From Schistosoma mansoni (taxonomy: Eukaryota; Platyhelminthes; Trematoda; Strigeidida; Schistosomatidae), in contig NC_031502.1 in the NCBI RefSeq assembly GCF_000237925.1, forward strand, positions 35,889,299 to 35,953,298: a stretch of DNA of 64,000 bases, given 5' to 3'. Below the pieces are notes generated by a model. That model saw nothing but the letters and a program-made list of their open reading frames with translations, was not told the DNA's origin and made no database searches. A program made the position numbers and the translations under genes. Of the stretch, positions 10,535 through 22,400 are shown piece after piece; the first letter of the stretch is position 1, and each line of letters opens with the position of its first letter.

Positions 10535-13500
10535 CTTTAAAAAGTAAGCAGAGTTTGAAAACCACACAGACATAAATTTACAGTAACTGTTATAAAATGA
10601 CGGTTAAGTTTTAGTAGTTTCATTTAACTTCAGTTCACTTCTTTGGAATTTTACAAGGACATACAAGAAACTGATAACTATTATGATGCAAAACATTTCA
10701 CTTTGATAGTTAAAGTAGCTCTATTTCTGCGAAGGTCGTGGATATGAATTTCTGAGTCTTAAACTAGGATGAAAAACACGTCTAGTGCTCCCTGATTTTA
10801 AATAGTTGTCTAGTTAAAATCATTACGTAGTGTTAATTACGAAATAAATGTTTTTGGAACGCTAAGCTTCTAATGTGGTTTAATAAAATCAATACTTTCG
10901 AATATTTTAATGGGATAACCTAGTATAAAACACTCAAATATCACAAACTTTATTTACAGAGTCTTATAATTAATAAATCTATTTCTGAACAACCCCAAAT
11001 GAGCACTAAAATGCCACCATAAGAGAAATAAGTGAAGTTGAAAATTTGATAGACAAAATTCGGTTAACACCATTGACCATACAATTCGATAACAGATTTT
11101 ATTCAGTGACTGGTTATTGTACTTGTACTAGTTTTAGAGAGGACTGATTGAGGATAAATGGCTTTGAGTATGATGTTGACTCATGCAAATATAAATCCTC
11201 CAAAATACTATACATTTTGTAGTTGAGTGTACAGTTTTTTCAAAAATTGCAAAAGAAAAAAACTAAGCATCACTTTAGACCTGTAAGTAAGTAGCAGTTT
11301 GAAGCTGGCTGTATCTAATCAATATGAACAACCTTATTAATATAACCAAAAGTCTACTAATTAAGTGGTAATTTATGTTAATAGTCGCTGTTTCATTCCT
11401 AGCTCTGAAATTCGTGTACAGAATACCACATGTATGACTTACACAGTATGGAGAAATTTACTCATTAATACCGGAACACTACACTTTATCATGACACAAG
11501 TGTTGTTAATCATAATTTGACATAAATTTTTTGAGAATGATCTTTAAAGTCATATATTGTACCACCACTAGAAACTAAATTACAGTTCGAATAGTAATGT
11601 CCGTGATCTTGGTAGAAAGTAAACTTTAACACGTGTTGTATGCGGTTGCAAGATATGTATACACAACTGTTTAGTGTCAACCAGTCCTACTGTTTTATCT
11701 CGCTCAATTTTCTATTGGTGTCCAGAATAAATGGCCAAATAAAACATTTTAAGGAGGCATGAATATCTAAGCAACGGATTGGCCGTGAAAAAAATTTGGT
11801 CATACTTTGCAACAAGCTATTTTAATTACGATAAAATTAAATTCAAAGGCATAAAAGACCCTCCTGAACTACATTCCGATAGATAGTCACTTATTTCTCC
11901 CTACACACTCGTTGATTGGAGTATGGATGAATTAAAAGATGGATTTCATAGAAATCTTTTCATCCTCCAAAAAGCTAAATGTTCAGGTGTGGTAATAATG
12001 GCATGTGCTTCTAGTGCTCAAATAGGTAGTTTAAACCAAACTGAAATGCACCGAGGTGGGTCTTATGGTGTCGCTGCTCAGAGGATAGATAATAAAAACT
12101 GATTGCTGCAACCATTCTTGGATAACCGTTTATTTCTGGTGACCATCAGGTATAAAAAAAGACATTGTCTGACATGACGACTCCCACAATTAATCTAACG
12201 ATGAATGCCAATAGACCACACTGTCATCAGACATCGTTGGAGGCTCGATAGAAGACTGCAGTTCACTCGGGAGCACACAGTTAAACTCTGATCAAGCTCT
12301 AGTGAGGTGGATTAATGGTTTGGGTATTCGAATATCAAGCCCCGCTCTACTTCGGTTTGAGTAATCAAGTAGTATCATTAGTCCTCATACTTAGTGTGAT
12401 TCATATCCACATACCTGGAAACTTCAAACTTCAATCCCCTAATGCGAGCACGTATTTGTCTGTGTTTTACCGGACGCACAAAAGTCACAGTAACAAGATC
12501 CCTTGGAGTTCAGGTTAATGATGAAAAAGTTGGCAATCTATTTCAAGAACAACCAGAGAAGTGGTTGGTCAATCGTGTAGGTGCTATACTCCCAGATGTA
12601 GCTTAGCGCGATATTCGAACAGCTGTGGAAACAGCAGTGATGCATACTAGTGACATGAGCCACAAGGTTAAGGAACTTCAGTGGATTTATGTAGCATCTG
12701 CTGAAATGGTAGATGCCCAGAAACATCGCGTTAAGCTTAGAACGCGACGAGGAGCAAAAAGGTCTTGGAAGTAGACTGACGAAATTTTTATGGGATGATC
12801 GTGAGGATCCGAAATTGATGGAATAGGTAGTGGCGATAGGTTAGCTTTGAAAAAGATGAGAAAACGATCCATTTCTAGCAAAAGAGGCTGGGACAATTAG
12901 TAGAACACTGCGGACAGTTTAACTGCTCTCTAGCTACCATTCATTGGTCAATTTTTACCAAGGAACCTGAATGGGACGTCAAAATAAGTACCCCGACTCC
13001 TAACGAAGTAGAAAAAACCATAACTGAAGTGAATGAGAGCAAAAAGCGCTGAGAGGCTAACTCCTTAGATCACCAGAGGTAGTATCCCAGTTTTGGAAGT
13101 TAGATGGACAGATATTAGCTAGTCTAATAATTGTGAGCATTCCCACTTGACTGGCCAAAGCCAAATAGTAGGAATTTCGTAGACTGAGCTATATCTAGCA
13201 GATGACAGTGTCTGGGATTAAACACTTAAATGACTCACAAATTTTCAAGAGGAAAGTAGATGTTAATGAAGAAAATAATGCTAAACAAACTCTAAAAATA
13301 AGGTCTAACCATACACATGATTATGTGGTTGTGAGAAAAGTGGTGAGCCAAACAAATGGAATGATGATAAAGATACTCTTTGAATGCATAGTTTACACTG
13401 AGTGATTACGGACTCTAGCTAAAAGTTCTCGGAATCTAAATATGATCACTGAGAATCGCAATTACATTGTTTTCTGATCTAAACACAGGTCATGCTTATC

Positions 13501-13943
13501 ATTAACAAAGTATTCAAAACTGCCTACATAGGGAATAACCTCAAACGAGGACCAAAAGTTGAAATAAATGGTGCATGACATACCAACTTAGTAAGGAAGC
13601 TTCCATACTATTGTTGACTATATGGTAAATGAGTAGGTTTACAAATAAGTTAAGGACACATTATTTATTCTCAACAAGTTTACATGGAACAAAAGATTGA
13701 ATCAGGTGGTTGAAAGTTTAAATAGGTAAAAAAAATATGGTATTTAACTCAGTAAACAATAAGATTTACCGTCAAGAATATGAAAATCAACAGTACCTGT
13801 AATTTGTACACTAGATCATTGATCTTTTTTTGGAACGACACACTTGGTTGGTAGTCACAAACAACGATTCCAGCCTCTCTACAATGATCAATAATACTTT
13901 CGATGTTCTCTTCTAAAATTTCGAAACGGTTACGATCGACCAT
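10196..13943 (-). CDS. MED10: Mediator of RNA polymerase II transcription subunit 10 (two exons)
   Basis: The gene joins 13943-13797 to 10534-10196 (minus strand), giving 161 codons plus TAA. MED10 (yeast Nut2) is a core middle-module subunit of the nuclear Mediator complex, which bridges activators and RNA polymerase II. The protein opens with a helical segment (residues 1-50, with the VCDYQPS motif equivalent to the family's V-S-D-F-Q-P-S). It continues through the family signature NPQLYTRECMEQALAKNE and ends the conserved part with EMAKYRAVRG. The junction is phase 0 (CAG|GTACTG ... AAAG|GAT). Human MED10 is 135 residues; the extra length here is a Ser/Gly/Glu-rich C-terminal tail of about 25 residues. 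The start is set at 13943 because the family alignment begins there, although the frame stays open upstream. Confidence 0.93.
11925..13200 (+). pseudogene. Old RTE-clade copy inside the MED10 intron
   Basis: Antisense to MED10. The plus strand shows a decayed endonuclease-to-linker region. About 11930-12120 resembles the GDFNAQVGSLNQTER region (here MACASSAQIGSLNQTE). About 12160-12300 matches the segment ending in SDxxL. About 12430-13070 matches the linker (for example an RTAVETAV segment near 12617). Stops and frameshifts are numerous. An unrelated 120-bp segment at about 12314-12433 interrupts the match, probably another small repeat. Divergence is far higher than in the other RTE copies of this window. 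Confidence 0.75.
13797..13943 (-). CDS. MED10: MED10 coding exon 1
   Basis: 49 codons from ATG (13943-13941) to CAG, followed by a GTACTG donor at 13796. It encodes the N-terminal helix and the CDYQPSVSFQKK segment typical of MED10. Confidence 0.92.
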
Positions 13944-14338
13944 GAGTGGATTAAAAGCTATTAGTAAACAACGGAAGAAATAATGAGACCTCCTGTAGAG
14001 AAATGTTAGGCAGAACAACAACCGCGGACTTTTATACAATATTGATGTGGACTACAGAAAACCGAATGCTTTCGGTTGAAGCATGCGGGCTTAAAAAACA
14101 CACAGGAATGAGTTACAAAAGTTTACTCCAATATACAGTCTGTGTAGAGATAATATGAACCAATTATTTCCTTTGCATATTTTCTTCAATGCTAAGAGGG
14201 GTGCTTAGAGTCTTCAGCACAGTCCAGTCACCCGACTATGAGCAGCAAGTTCAAATTCAACGTAATTCAAAAACGGACAATCTGAGAGAGAAAATGTAGC
14301 GCACAATCCGGAAAAGCCTGGCATGCTCAAATACATAA

Positions 14339-14460
14339 TGGTTCAAATGGTTGAGGATGGAATAGAAGAAGCTTTCGCTTAACGGGCTTCCGTGTCTAGT
14401 AGCAGTGGATCACCAATACCTCCAGGCAAAAACATGTCTGTTAGGAAAGGACAGGAGGCT
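14339..14460 (-). repeat. CR1-type 3' fragment (first of three related copies)
   Basis: The segment beginning near 14339 recurs at 17279 and, more diverged, at 17829. In the latter two it sits just 3' of the coding end of a CR1-type reverse transcriptase, so it is likely the element's 3' untranslated sequence. Confidence 0.55.
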
Positions 14461-14478
14461 AGATGACCTGTGATATTC

Positions 14479-14664
14479 CTAGCAACTATGCTCTCCAAGG
14501 TGACTCAACTTTCTTCTGGAATAGTCGACAGATGGAGCTTCAGCCACGTGTCGAGGTAGTGAATTCCTTTCTCTGATTATTCGATGGGAAGTTCGATAGC
14601 CAGATACTAAGTAAATTATTCGGTGATTGTGAACCATATTGGAGTGTTCACGTAAACTCTTCAA
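14479..14664 (-). pseudogene. CR1-type retrotransposon C-terminal remnant
   Basis: The minus-strand frame ends with RERNSLPRHVAEAPSVDYSRR. This matches the near-terminal W-N-S-L-P ... P-S-V-x-S-F-K segment of CR1/Jockey-type reverse transcriptases, with the tryptophan and phenylalanine lost. It is only a fragment. Confidence 0.55.
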
Positions 14665-14669
14665 TTAGG

Positions 14670-14990
14670 ATTTAGCGGTAGATAAATCCTCGAAGTCAAC
14701 ACCTCTGTAAGTGTTCGACATTGGATGACGATCACATTAGTCTTAATGGACTCACCTAGCTGAAGGCGCTCGGTCATGCATCCGCACCATATCAGGAGTA
14801 GAAACGTCGTGCTCAACATCCCCTGCAATCACTAGCTACCTTAGATCAGTTGATTCTCGATATGTTGATAGCCTATCAAATATATCTTCCAACATCCTCC
14901 ATTCTCTCTTTTGATTTCACTAGATGGGTACGATTCATAATAGGCGTTACTGGTTAAAGCGTTGTCAAACTCCAAATACCCGTTGCATTT
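14670..14990 (+). repeat. Dispersed repeat, copy 1 of a local pair
   Basis: About 300 bp that reappear in the same orientation at about 15650-15975, roughly 980 bp away. Shared blocks include GTGTTCGACATTGGATG, GGTGCTCGGTCATGCATCCG-like and CTCGATAT.TTGATA segments. Copies have drifted, so the duplication is not recent. The family is not identified. Confidence 0.6.
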
Positions 14991-15479
14991 TCAAGGAAGA
15001 CGATAAAATTGGTTTATATCAGATGCGAACTGGCGGCCTTTTTAAACATCTGGGCCACCTGTTCCTGTCATCTAGATATTTCAACAAGTTATCTAATTTC
15101 GTTTGTTTTAATACATCATTATGCCTATTAATCGCACAACCTACTCAGGTGAGTTTCTGAAACGTGTAAGACCTTTCACTGTAAAGGTTACAGAAGGCCC
15201 TAATCAGAGATATCGTGGTTGCTCGCAATATGCAGCGAGAAGAATGTACATTATCCAGATGTCGATTAACTGGGCTGCTAACTTCTAACTGACGATCACT
15301 CAATATTTATCGTTAGGAAGGACGAAGAAGTAAGAAACGGAAACTTGTTGAAGTACTTTGTGCTCAGAATTCTATATTGTACCAAAAATATAATATTGAA
15401 TAAAGCTAAAAAATGCAAACTTATCAATATGTAATATAAAGACTGTGATCAAGTCATATTTGATTCTTCTTTATGACGT

Positions 15480-15645
15480 TGGAAACAGGTTTACTTCAAT
15501 CAGTCAAGCATCATACGCGAGCCTCGCTATTCTAGGAATCAGTTTAGTTGCTGTTCTCTGAACGTCTTTCAAAAGCTCACCGTCCTTTTTTAGATAGAAG
15601 CTAACCTCTTGTATGTAGTACTCGAGTTTAGAACGAATGAATACT
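15480..15645 (-). pseudogene. CR1-type reverse transcriptase C-terminal fragment
   Basis: The minus strand reads YTVFIRSKLEYYIQEVSFY then KDVQRTATKLIPRI, the familiar 'F-x-R-P-x-L-E-Y ... x-V-Q-R-x-A-T-K' block that follows the catalytic domain in CR1/Jockey elements. Stops follow immediately. Confidence 0.65.
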
Positions 15646-15649
15646 GTGT

Positions 15650-15975
15650 AGCTGTGAATAATTTCCCAAAATCAATAGCTCTTTAAGTGTTCGACATTGG
15701 ATGCTGACCACATTAGTTTAAGTGGACTTGTTTAGCTGAAGGTGCTCGGTCATGCATCCGCACCAGATCACGTTACAGCACAGCGTGAGAAACAACTCCT
15801 ACGATCATTAGCCAGATTAGATCACTCGCTTCTCGATATATTGATAACCATTCCAACCTCTTCGCTTCTAGCGTCTGATTTTAACTGAGTGGGCACGATT
15901 CGATTATAGAAGGTGTTACTAGTAAAGACTTGTCAAACTACAATACTGGTGGTATCTTCAACTGTATACAAAGTC
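15650..15975 (+). repeat. Dispersed repeat, copy 2 of a local pair
   Basis: Second copy of the unit at 14670-14990. Here it is wedged between two parts of the same CR1-type reverse transcriptase (15480-15645 and 15975-16289), so it looks like an insertion into that element. Confidence 0.6.
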
Positions 15976-16289
15976 AAAAAAGTTTTAAGATAGACAGGGC
16001 TAAAGGCCTTACGTATTGACTGTGAAGTTCTAAAACGTCTAAAGGCTATTTCAGGGCAGTGTACATTTGCTTCAGTGTCTTGTCTAATAATTACTCCTAA
16101 GTCGTCATGTGTCTGGACAACAGGAAGTTCAATGTTATTCATAGTATATATATTTGTACCTTGGTGATCAATATGTATCAGAATGCACTTGGAAGTATTT
16201 ATCGCTAACTGCCAAGTTTGAGGCCATTCAGATGATTTTTCCAGGTCATTTTGAAGCTCTAAGCTATTGTAGGGTCGGTGAAATGTCAC
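15975..16289 (-). pseudogene. CR1-type reverse transcriptase, thumb region
   Basis: The frame contains LQNDLEKSSEWPQTWQLAIN and KCILIHI, equivalent to the region 3' of the catalytic YADD box in CR1-type enzymes ('L-Q-x-D-L-x-x-L-x-x-W-x-x-x-W-Q-L-x-F-N-x-x-K-C'), then VVQTHDDLGVII. It is continuous with the fragment at 15480-15645 apart from the inserted repeat. Confidence 0.7.
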
Positions 16290-16839
16290 TGAATACCGAA
16301 CAGATCATCGATCTCTGTCAAGGTCAAGGATAGTCAACGCGCATCAATCAATCATATGCCATGGACTGGCCCACGCGGCAGTGGTTGTTCTTTCACTTCT
16401 GTACTTTCGTGGTTGTACCTTAACTAATATATTCTTGTAATGACGTCCTTTGTGTTGTACAGTCTCCATAGCCTCCATAGCTCCTTGTTACGTCGATGGT
16501 TCAATCCACGTAAGGTGCTGGTCGCGAGGTGTGACTTTGTAACAGCTCAGGTTGGTTGGTTAAGAGTTGACCCCAAACAACCAAGCACATACTAAAACAG
16601 TATTGTTCAAGTATTCATTCACTTCCTTACTTTTTGTAAGCGTTATATTCCCTATTATCTTATATTGAATGTTGAGAGCCTTTGTTTGTCTGAACAGATA
16701 ATCCCACGCTGCACTGTGACTGCGCGAAGATCGAAATAAAGACCTATTCACTACTTCTCTGGTTTCTTCTATCAATAGCACGAGGGTTACCTTAAGGCAC
16801 GAAAACTTCAGCGTTAGTTGGTTCGTCACCATTCTCGTC
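16290..16839. other. Unclassified segment within the CR1-type cluster
   Basis: A 90-codon minus-strand frame at 16832-16560 is probably repeat-derived but was not recognised. Around 16475-16500 there is a short near-duplicate (CCATAGCCTCCATAG). No host exon was identified. Confidence 0.35.
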
Positions 16840-17275
16840 TAACTCTAGTAGGCCCCCAATCATTTCGACATAGACCATCAACGTAGATGATCTACATTAT
16901 CATACTTACTTCCTATCGTTTTCCATGTCTTAATATCGTCAGTATTTGGTAAAACCGATGATGACCGTAAACGAGAAAGGTCTTTTACGTATAAGGGTAA
17001 TAACAGTGACCCCAAAACTGTACCCTGAGGCACTTCACTAGGCACAGTTTCTTCAGATTGATAATTTAGAGTTCACCCATCCTTTTTGTTTGCACCCAAA
17101 TAGAAAGTTTTTTATCCATATGAATACATTTCCTTCAACCCTGACATTTCTTAGCTTATATAGCAGTCGGTTGTGATGAACTTCGTCAAACGCTTTGCTG
17201 AAGTCAATGTAGGCTACATTGATAGGTAACTTTTGGTCTTTAAGGGCGCACCAGCTTTCCAGAGCCACTAATAAG
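16840..17275 (-). pseudogene. CR1-type reverse transcriptase catalytic region, decayed
   Basis: Minus strand: NVAYIDFSKAFDEVHHNRLL (palm motif A with its catalytic aspartate), then, after a frameshift, PQGTVLGSLLLPLYVKDLSR (the 'G-V-P-Q-G-S-V-L-G-P' box). A DDIKTW segment then stands where YADDIKLW is expected, with the Y-A lost. Order and spacing fit one element read with 15480-16289. Confidence 0.75.
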
Positions 17276-17828
17276 TTAAATGGTTCAAATGGTTGTGGAC
17301 GGAATAAAAGAAGCTTTCGCTTAATGGGCTTTCGTGTCTAGTAGCAGTGGATCACCAATACCTCCAGGCAAGAACCTTGGTATATTAACGATAATAGAGG
17401 AAAAGACGAATTTGGTAAATCATAATAATATGTTATCCTTAGTCCTTAAGAATAGGTCAAATGTCCTCTTAAAGGACTCCTGGGAAGTCTCTTGGACTAG
17501 CTCAGTGGGCAGCGAATTCTAGCATTTGACAACTCTTTCGGAGTAGAAGTTGTGTCTACAGTCTATTCTGCTATGTTGGGTCTCCAGTTTCTGGGTGTTA
17601 CCCTTTAGGTTGGTGTTGTGACTAAGCTTAAGAAGGTAATTAAAGAGATAACCAGAAGTGTTAAGGATACTGTAAGTCGTAAGAAGGTCATCTATAAGAC
17701 GCCTATACTCTAGCGAGTAAAGGTTAAGTTATTGGAGGCGCTCTTCATAGGGTTTGAATTTGAGTCCCCGAACTGATTTCGTGGCTCGACGTTGGATACG
17801 TTCCAGAGTGTCCTTTAATTGTCAAAAT
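17276..17828 (-). pseudogene. CR1-type 3' end, tandem copy 1
   Basis: Read on the minus strand: LERIQRRATKSVRGLKFKPY, then SLEYRRLIDDLLTTY, then a YLLKLSHNTNLKG block and RIDCRHNFYSERVV, and finally NSLPTELVQETSQESFK. This is the typical C-terminus of CR1-type elements. In-frame stops are present. The segment is followed at once by a homologous copy (17829-18450). Confidence 0.75.
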
Positions 17829-18450
17829 GGTTTCAAATAGTTTTGAATGGTCCTAAACGGAATAGAAGAAGCTTTAGCTTAACGGGCTTCCGTATCTACC
17901 AGCAGTGTATCACCTAGGCCTCCTGGAAGAGTCCTAGATATATTTAACGGTAAAGAAAGAAATAATAATAAACTTAAGCGGGATGCTTTCCCTAGTCCTT
18001 AAGAATGTACCAAGTTTTCTGTCAAGTGATTCCTTGGAAGCCACTGGGACTAGCTCAGCCAGCAGCGAATTCCACTATGTTACTACTCTTAAAGGATAGA
18101 AGGTGTGTCGATAGTCCGTTCCGATGTGTTGTATCTCCTGTTACTGGATGTTAGCCTAGGGTTTGTGTTGAGACTAAGCTTAAGTAGGTGTTCAAGGGGA
18201 TGTCCAGAAGTTTTAAGGATGCTGTCAGATATTAGAAGGTCACCTCTAAAACACTTGTACTATATTGGGTAAAGGCTCAGTGATTGGAGGCACTATTTAC
18301 GAGACTTGAGTTAGAGTCCTCGAACTGACTTCGTGGCTAGCCGGTGAATACGTTCCAGTGTGTCCTTATCCTTTCAAAGTAAGGGAGGAAATGCTATGTT
18401 TCCGTACTCTAAATAGGGCCGAATAAAATTAATGGAAATTATTTGGAAGG
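17829..18450 (-). pseudogene. CR1-type 3' end, tandem copy 2
   Basis: Same order of blocks as 17276-17828, about 550 bp further on, ending in LERIHRLATKSVRGL near 18350. It is more diverged and has several stops. Two head-to-tail C-termini imply two insertions side by side, or a tandem duplication. Confidence 0.7.
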
Positions 18451-18880
18451 TTCTTCCGTTAACTTGGCTAAAAATGCGCTTCAACAAAAGAAGGAATTTT
18501 TGTCGCAGTTAACGTAAGGTTATAGATCATTGGGTGCCAACATTCCGAGATCTTTCTCAATTCGAGAAGTCTGCCAATAAGATTGAAGGTTATGTCGACG
18601 TGATTGCTTTACCCCATTGGAGCCAAGAATGAGAGTTTGTCAATTAGGAACTCTTTCTTTTGTAAATACCCAGTCTAAGAGCGACAGCGTCTGAATGTTT
18701 CTCCAACGAGTTGACAACTTGATATTTTCGAGTAATCCCAGATCTTCAGTGGGGTTAAAGAACCAAGCTTCCGTCCAGATGTCACCTTCATGGTACGTAT
18801 GTTTAGCAAAGTTGACTTTAGGAAGATTGAAGTTTCCCAGGATCATGCTATGAGTATATCCGAGACGTGTAGAGCCGGAT
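18451..18880 (-). pseudogene. CR1-type endonuclease fragment
   Basis: The frame 18846-18640 begins MILGNFNLPKVNFAKHTY and continues to TRWRNIQTLSLLDWVFT. The first motif is the G-D-F-N-x-P-x-I box of APE-type endonucleases with the catalytic aspartate changed to asparagine. The second matches the S-L-L-D-x-V-F-T motif. About 18500-18600 also looks CR1-derived (RIEKDLGMLAPND). Confidence 0.75.
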
Positions 18881-19039
18881 AATCCCTTCAGTATACGACT
18901 GTCAAACTCAGTATCAAATGTGAGCTAATGAGCTGACTCAAACTAGACAATCTTATTGGGCACCATACAGATTTACGAAGATTGATAAACCCGTGAGCCT
19001 ACACTTGATGTGTCGCCAAGCAACGCCGTAGTCGCAGGG

Positions 19040-19432
19040 CTACTTCACTCCCCGCTTCTTTTTTCTGTCCTTGTGTGTGACATTTTCAGCGTTTGTAATA
19101 AAATTTGGCTGTTCTTGCGACTGCTCTAGCAGTACCGTAGTAACTAATAAATTCCTAGGACAAATATTGTTCGGACGCATGTGTAGTCCAGATGGCAACC
19201 GATGTCTGCTGACACAAAATGCTTCGAGAGTGGCAGCCGCCATATGAGAGGATGGGAACGTTATCTTCACTATTCTGGGTATGGAAGGTTTTCTCTTTTC
19301 ACTATTTCTACTGAGCACACCTCTGGCTGAATGCCCTTCATCAGGTGTCATCATTGTGTCATGTTTGGGTATCTCTTGATACGCAAATGCCAAACACGTC
19401 AAATTAGAGTAAATGCACTTCGTAAATGACAA
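19040..19432 (-). pseudogene. CR1-type ORF1-end remnant (tentative)
   Basis: An open frame of 130 codons ends in a lysine-rich DRKKKRGVK immediately upstream (in element orientation) of the endonuclease fragment. Position and composition suggest the end of the element's first ORF or 5' region. Family assignment rests mainly on context. Confidence 0.45.
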
Positions 19433-22400
19433 TTATGCAGATATATCTTCGCATACCCTTAGCTGCAACTTGTGTTTTAAGTGGCATTTGGAAGAGCAAC
19501 TATTCAATGAAAAAAACGCTCGTTTAGAGGGTTAAATTTGAGTTCTCAAACTGACTTGAAAGTTCGCTTTTTGCTGCCCCATGGCAGAGTGATTGGTAGA
19601 AAATGATATTGTGTGATGTGGCAAATATCATCGGAGGCTCATATAGATCTCATGAGAAGTTCCTCGGTTGTTTATTTATCAACACTGACACATTTAGACA
19701 TCTAAAACTCCATTACTGTTCGCCGAAAAACGTCTCACGTCAGTCTTAAGAGTAAAATTGAGGCAAAGGAAGACGTAGTCGTTTTCTTAAGTGAGAGAAA
19801 ATTGAACTAACTTCTGCTCATAATTTTCATTTGTTAAGTAACGTTTGAAGTTGTTTAATATGGATATCGGTTAGCAAATACAACAATGGTATCATTGTTT
19901 TCCAGAGAAAAACTGACATTATAAATAAATACAGTTAGGTCCATTTGTAGCCCTTTTGTCCTCGTAAGACTGACTAATTCAATAGTAGGAAGGATAGTGT
20001 TCTCTTTTACTTAAAATGTGCTTAGTATTTAATCATCCAAGGACTGCCGAATCAGACAGCACTTACTGAAATATAGGGTTCACCGTATCTAACTAGCCCT
20101 GACATACAAAACCCCTGGGCTAAGATTACGTAATTCCCTACTAAACACGTTGTTCCTACTGTACAATAGACTGATGAGCCATACAGTTAGTAGTTTGATG
20201 CATCATTCTACTGGACAGATGGGGGAACGGAGTAACCGCTTAATTCGTCTGACCGCAGACCTCAAAACTCGGTAATCCTGTTACCTACTATTTAGCTCAT
20301 CGAACACCAAAACATACATGATTCTCAGCCAATATTGTTAATCCTTGACTTTCCTCAGGCTAATGTAGAAGTAAGTTAAAAGGATACCTCTCACCTACTG
20401 GACTAAGTGACAGCACTTGATGCAAAATATTCAGATTGGTAAAAATTTACATCAAAGTTCACATTGAATAAACTGCAATGATAACAAAAGTTGATGACAT
20501 TTTCGTAGACATGAGTTTCAGGTTGCACTCCCCTTGACTAAAATTTATGCTCTCCATGATAGTCATATGAGCAGCACTCACTGCCTATCATCTTGTAAAT
20601 GTTTATTTAGCCGAAAGCGCTGTACAACACTATAACACCTATATTTGTAGCACATATGCTCAGTCAATTTCAACAATTTGTAATCACTCTATTTCAAATA
20701 GGTTGGTCCTTACATTATGCCAAACTCGATACTTGCAGCTAACTTGTATGCACTATCAGCAGGTAAATATGGAAATAAATAATTGGTTTATTGCACATCA
20801 AAGCATTGGGATCAGAGCATGTCTCTCACGGACCCACATTTATTTGACAAGTTACTGTTAGCTATCGGTACGAAATTCACATACTTGTCACCATTTTCAC
20901 GTTCTACAAGGATTTTTGATAGCAGTTTGTATGTATTGGTAGTTTTATTAAATCCTATCACAGTTAAGTAGTAAGGGAGGTCAAGAAAATCTCTCTGCAA
21001 CTAAATAAACCATAATAAACAAGTCAAACTGTGACACTAATATGAATTCTTCCTCTCTGCGGTCGTATTTTGTTCCTTCAGTCAGACTACTAATGCAGAT
21101 GCAATTGGAAATCAACTCATAACAGCATAAACGTCGACTGACCCAATTTAAACCGAAGGTAATACGAATATCGACATTGATACAATATTGATTGCTTTTC
21201 TATTTCTAAGCACAAAATAAGTATACCGTCCACGAGTAAGGCTTTTAATCATCCGTTGTTACTGTGCATCTAGATGTGACTTGTTAAAATATCTATACAC
21301 TGAATCACTGAATCATCATGATAATCTCACTTTTTTGACTCTCAAATAATATACACGTAGGTTCTCATTTTTGGCGCGTTCAGGATTAAAACAAACATTT
21401 TGTAATTATTAGATGTATTTTTCGATCAGTTGCTGCCGCCTTCTTTTTGATTTATCCTTTACCTTATCAATACCTGTGGATTCTTATTATTTATTTGACA
21501 ACACCCGGCGCTCGACAATCCCACCCACTTTGAGATCGTGTCAACGTCATGTTGATTCTGGCGGGAAATTAGTTTAGTGATACCGGTTTCTAACTTCACG
21601 ATTCTCGAAGCTGAACATATAATTACTGAAAAGATTTACATAGTACATGTAACGTATAAAAGGTCAACAGGAGTGAACGGGAAAACGAAGAGTCGGAATG
21701 GAGTGGCTTGGTCATTCAGGTGTGATCACACAACCTCCTACTTATTGTATCAAATATATTACTCTTCTCCCGGCTCAAATGTGTTCTTCAGAAATGCTAG
21801 ACGTCATATTTCTGGTGGTTGCGATAGGAAGAGTTAGTGTAGGCAATAATGTGACTTCCACATAATATCTTGAAGACTAGGTAGTCAACTAATGACAAAT
21901 CTACAATTTTGGGATTGCGTCTATTATTATAGTAGTATTAATACCAAATTAGAGCATAATTCTACATATTAACCACAAAATCTTGACGAAAACAGGCTGC
22001 TGAAGCATTACATAAGGTGATGCTCGGGTTCAATATGATAATATGACAATATGATAATGAATAACCCGAAATGTTCTAGGTAAACACATCAAATCGACTA
22101 ACCTTTCGCATTCCGCTTTTGATAATGTTGAGACAGAGGAGCCTTATGATGGTTTAATCGTGTATCCTTAATGAGTCATTTTGTAATTCTAAGGTGACAG
22201 CAGGACCTCTTAACTCCCTAGTGATCATAAAAGCACTTATTTACATTAGAGTTTAGGGACTTGGGTTCTAGGTAGGTTGTTACTGAACAATAAAAGAGCA
22301 GCCCTAGGCTGGACCCTTAAGGTGGTTTGACTGTCATTATAGGCTAATGAAACAAGGTAGAGAGAGTTCTAATGGCTTATGTTACCCTCATTATGTAACC

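Noticed and set aside
20783-21000. Overlapping 62-codon frames on both strands
   Set aside because: Short, reciprocal frames in AT-rich DNA with no recognisable protein features.
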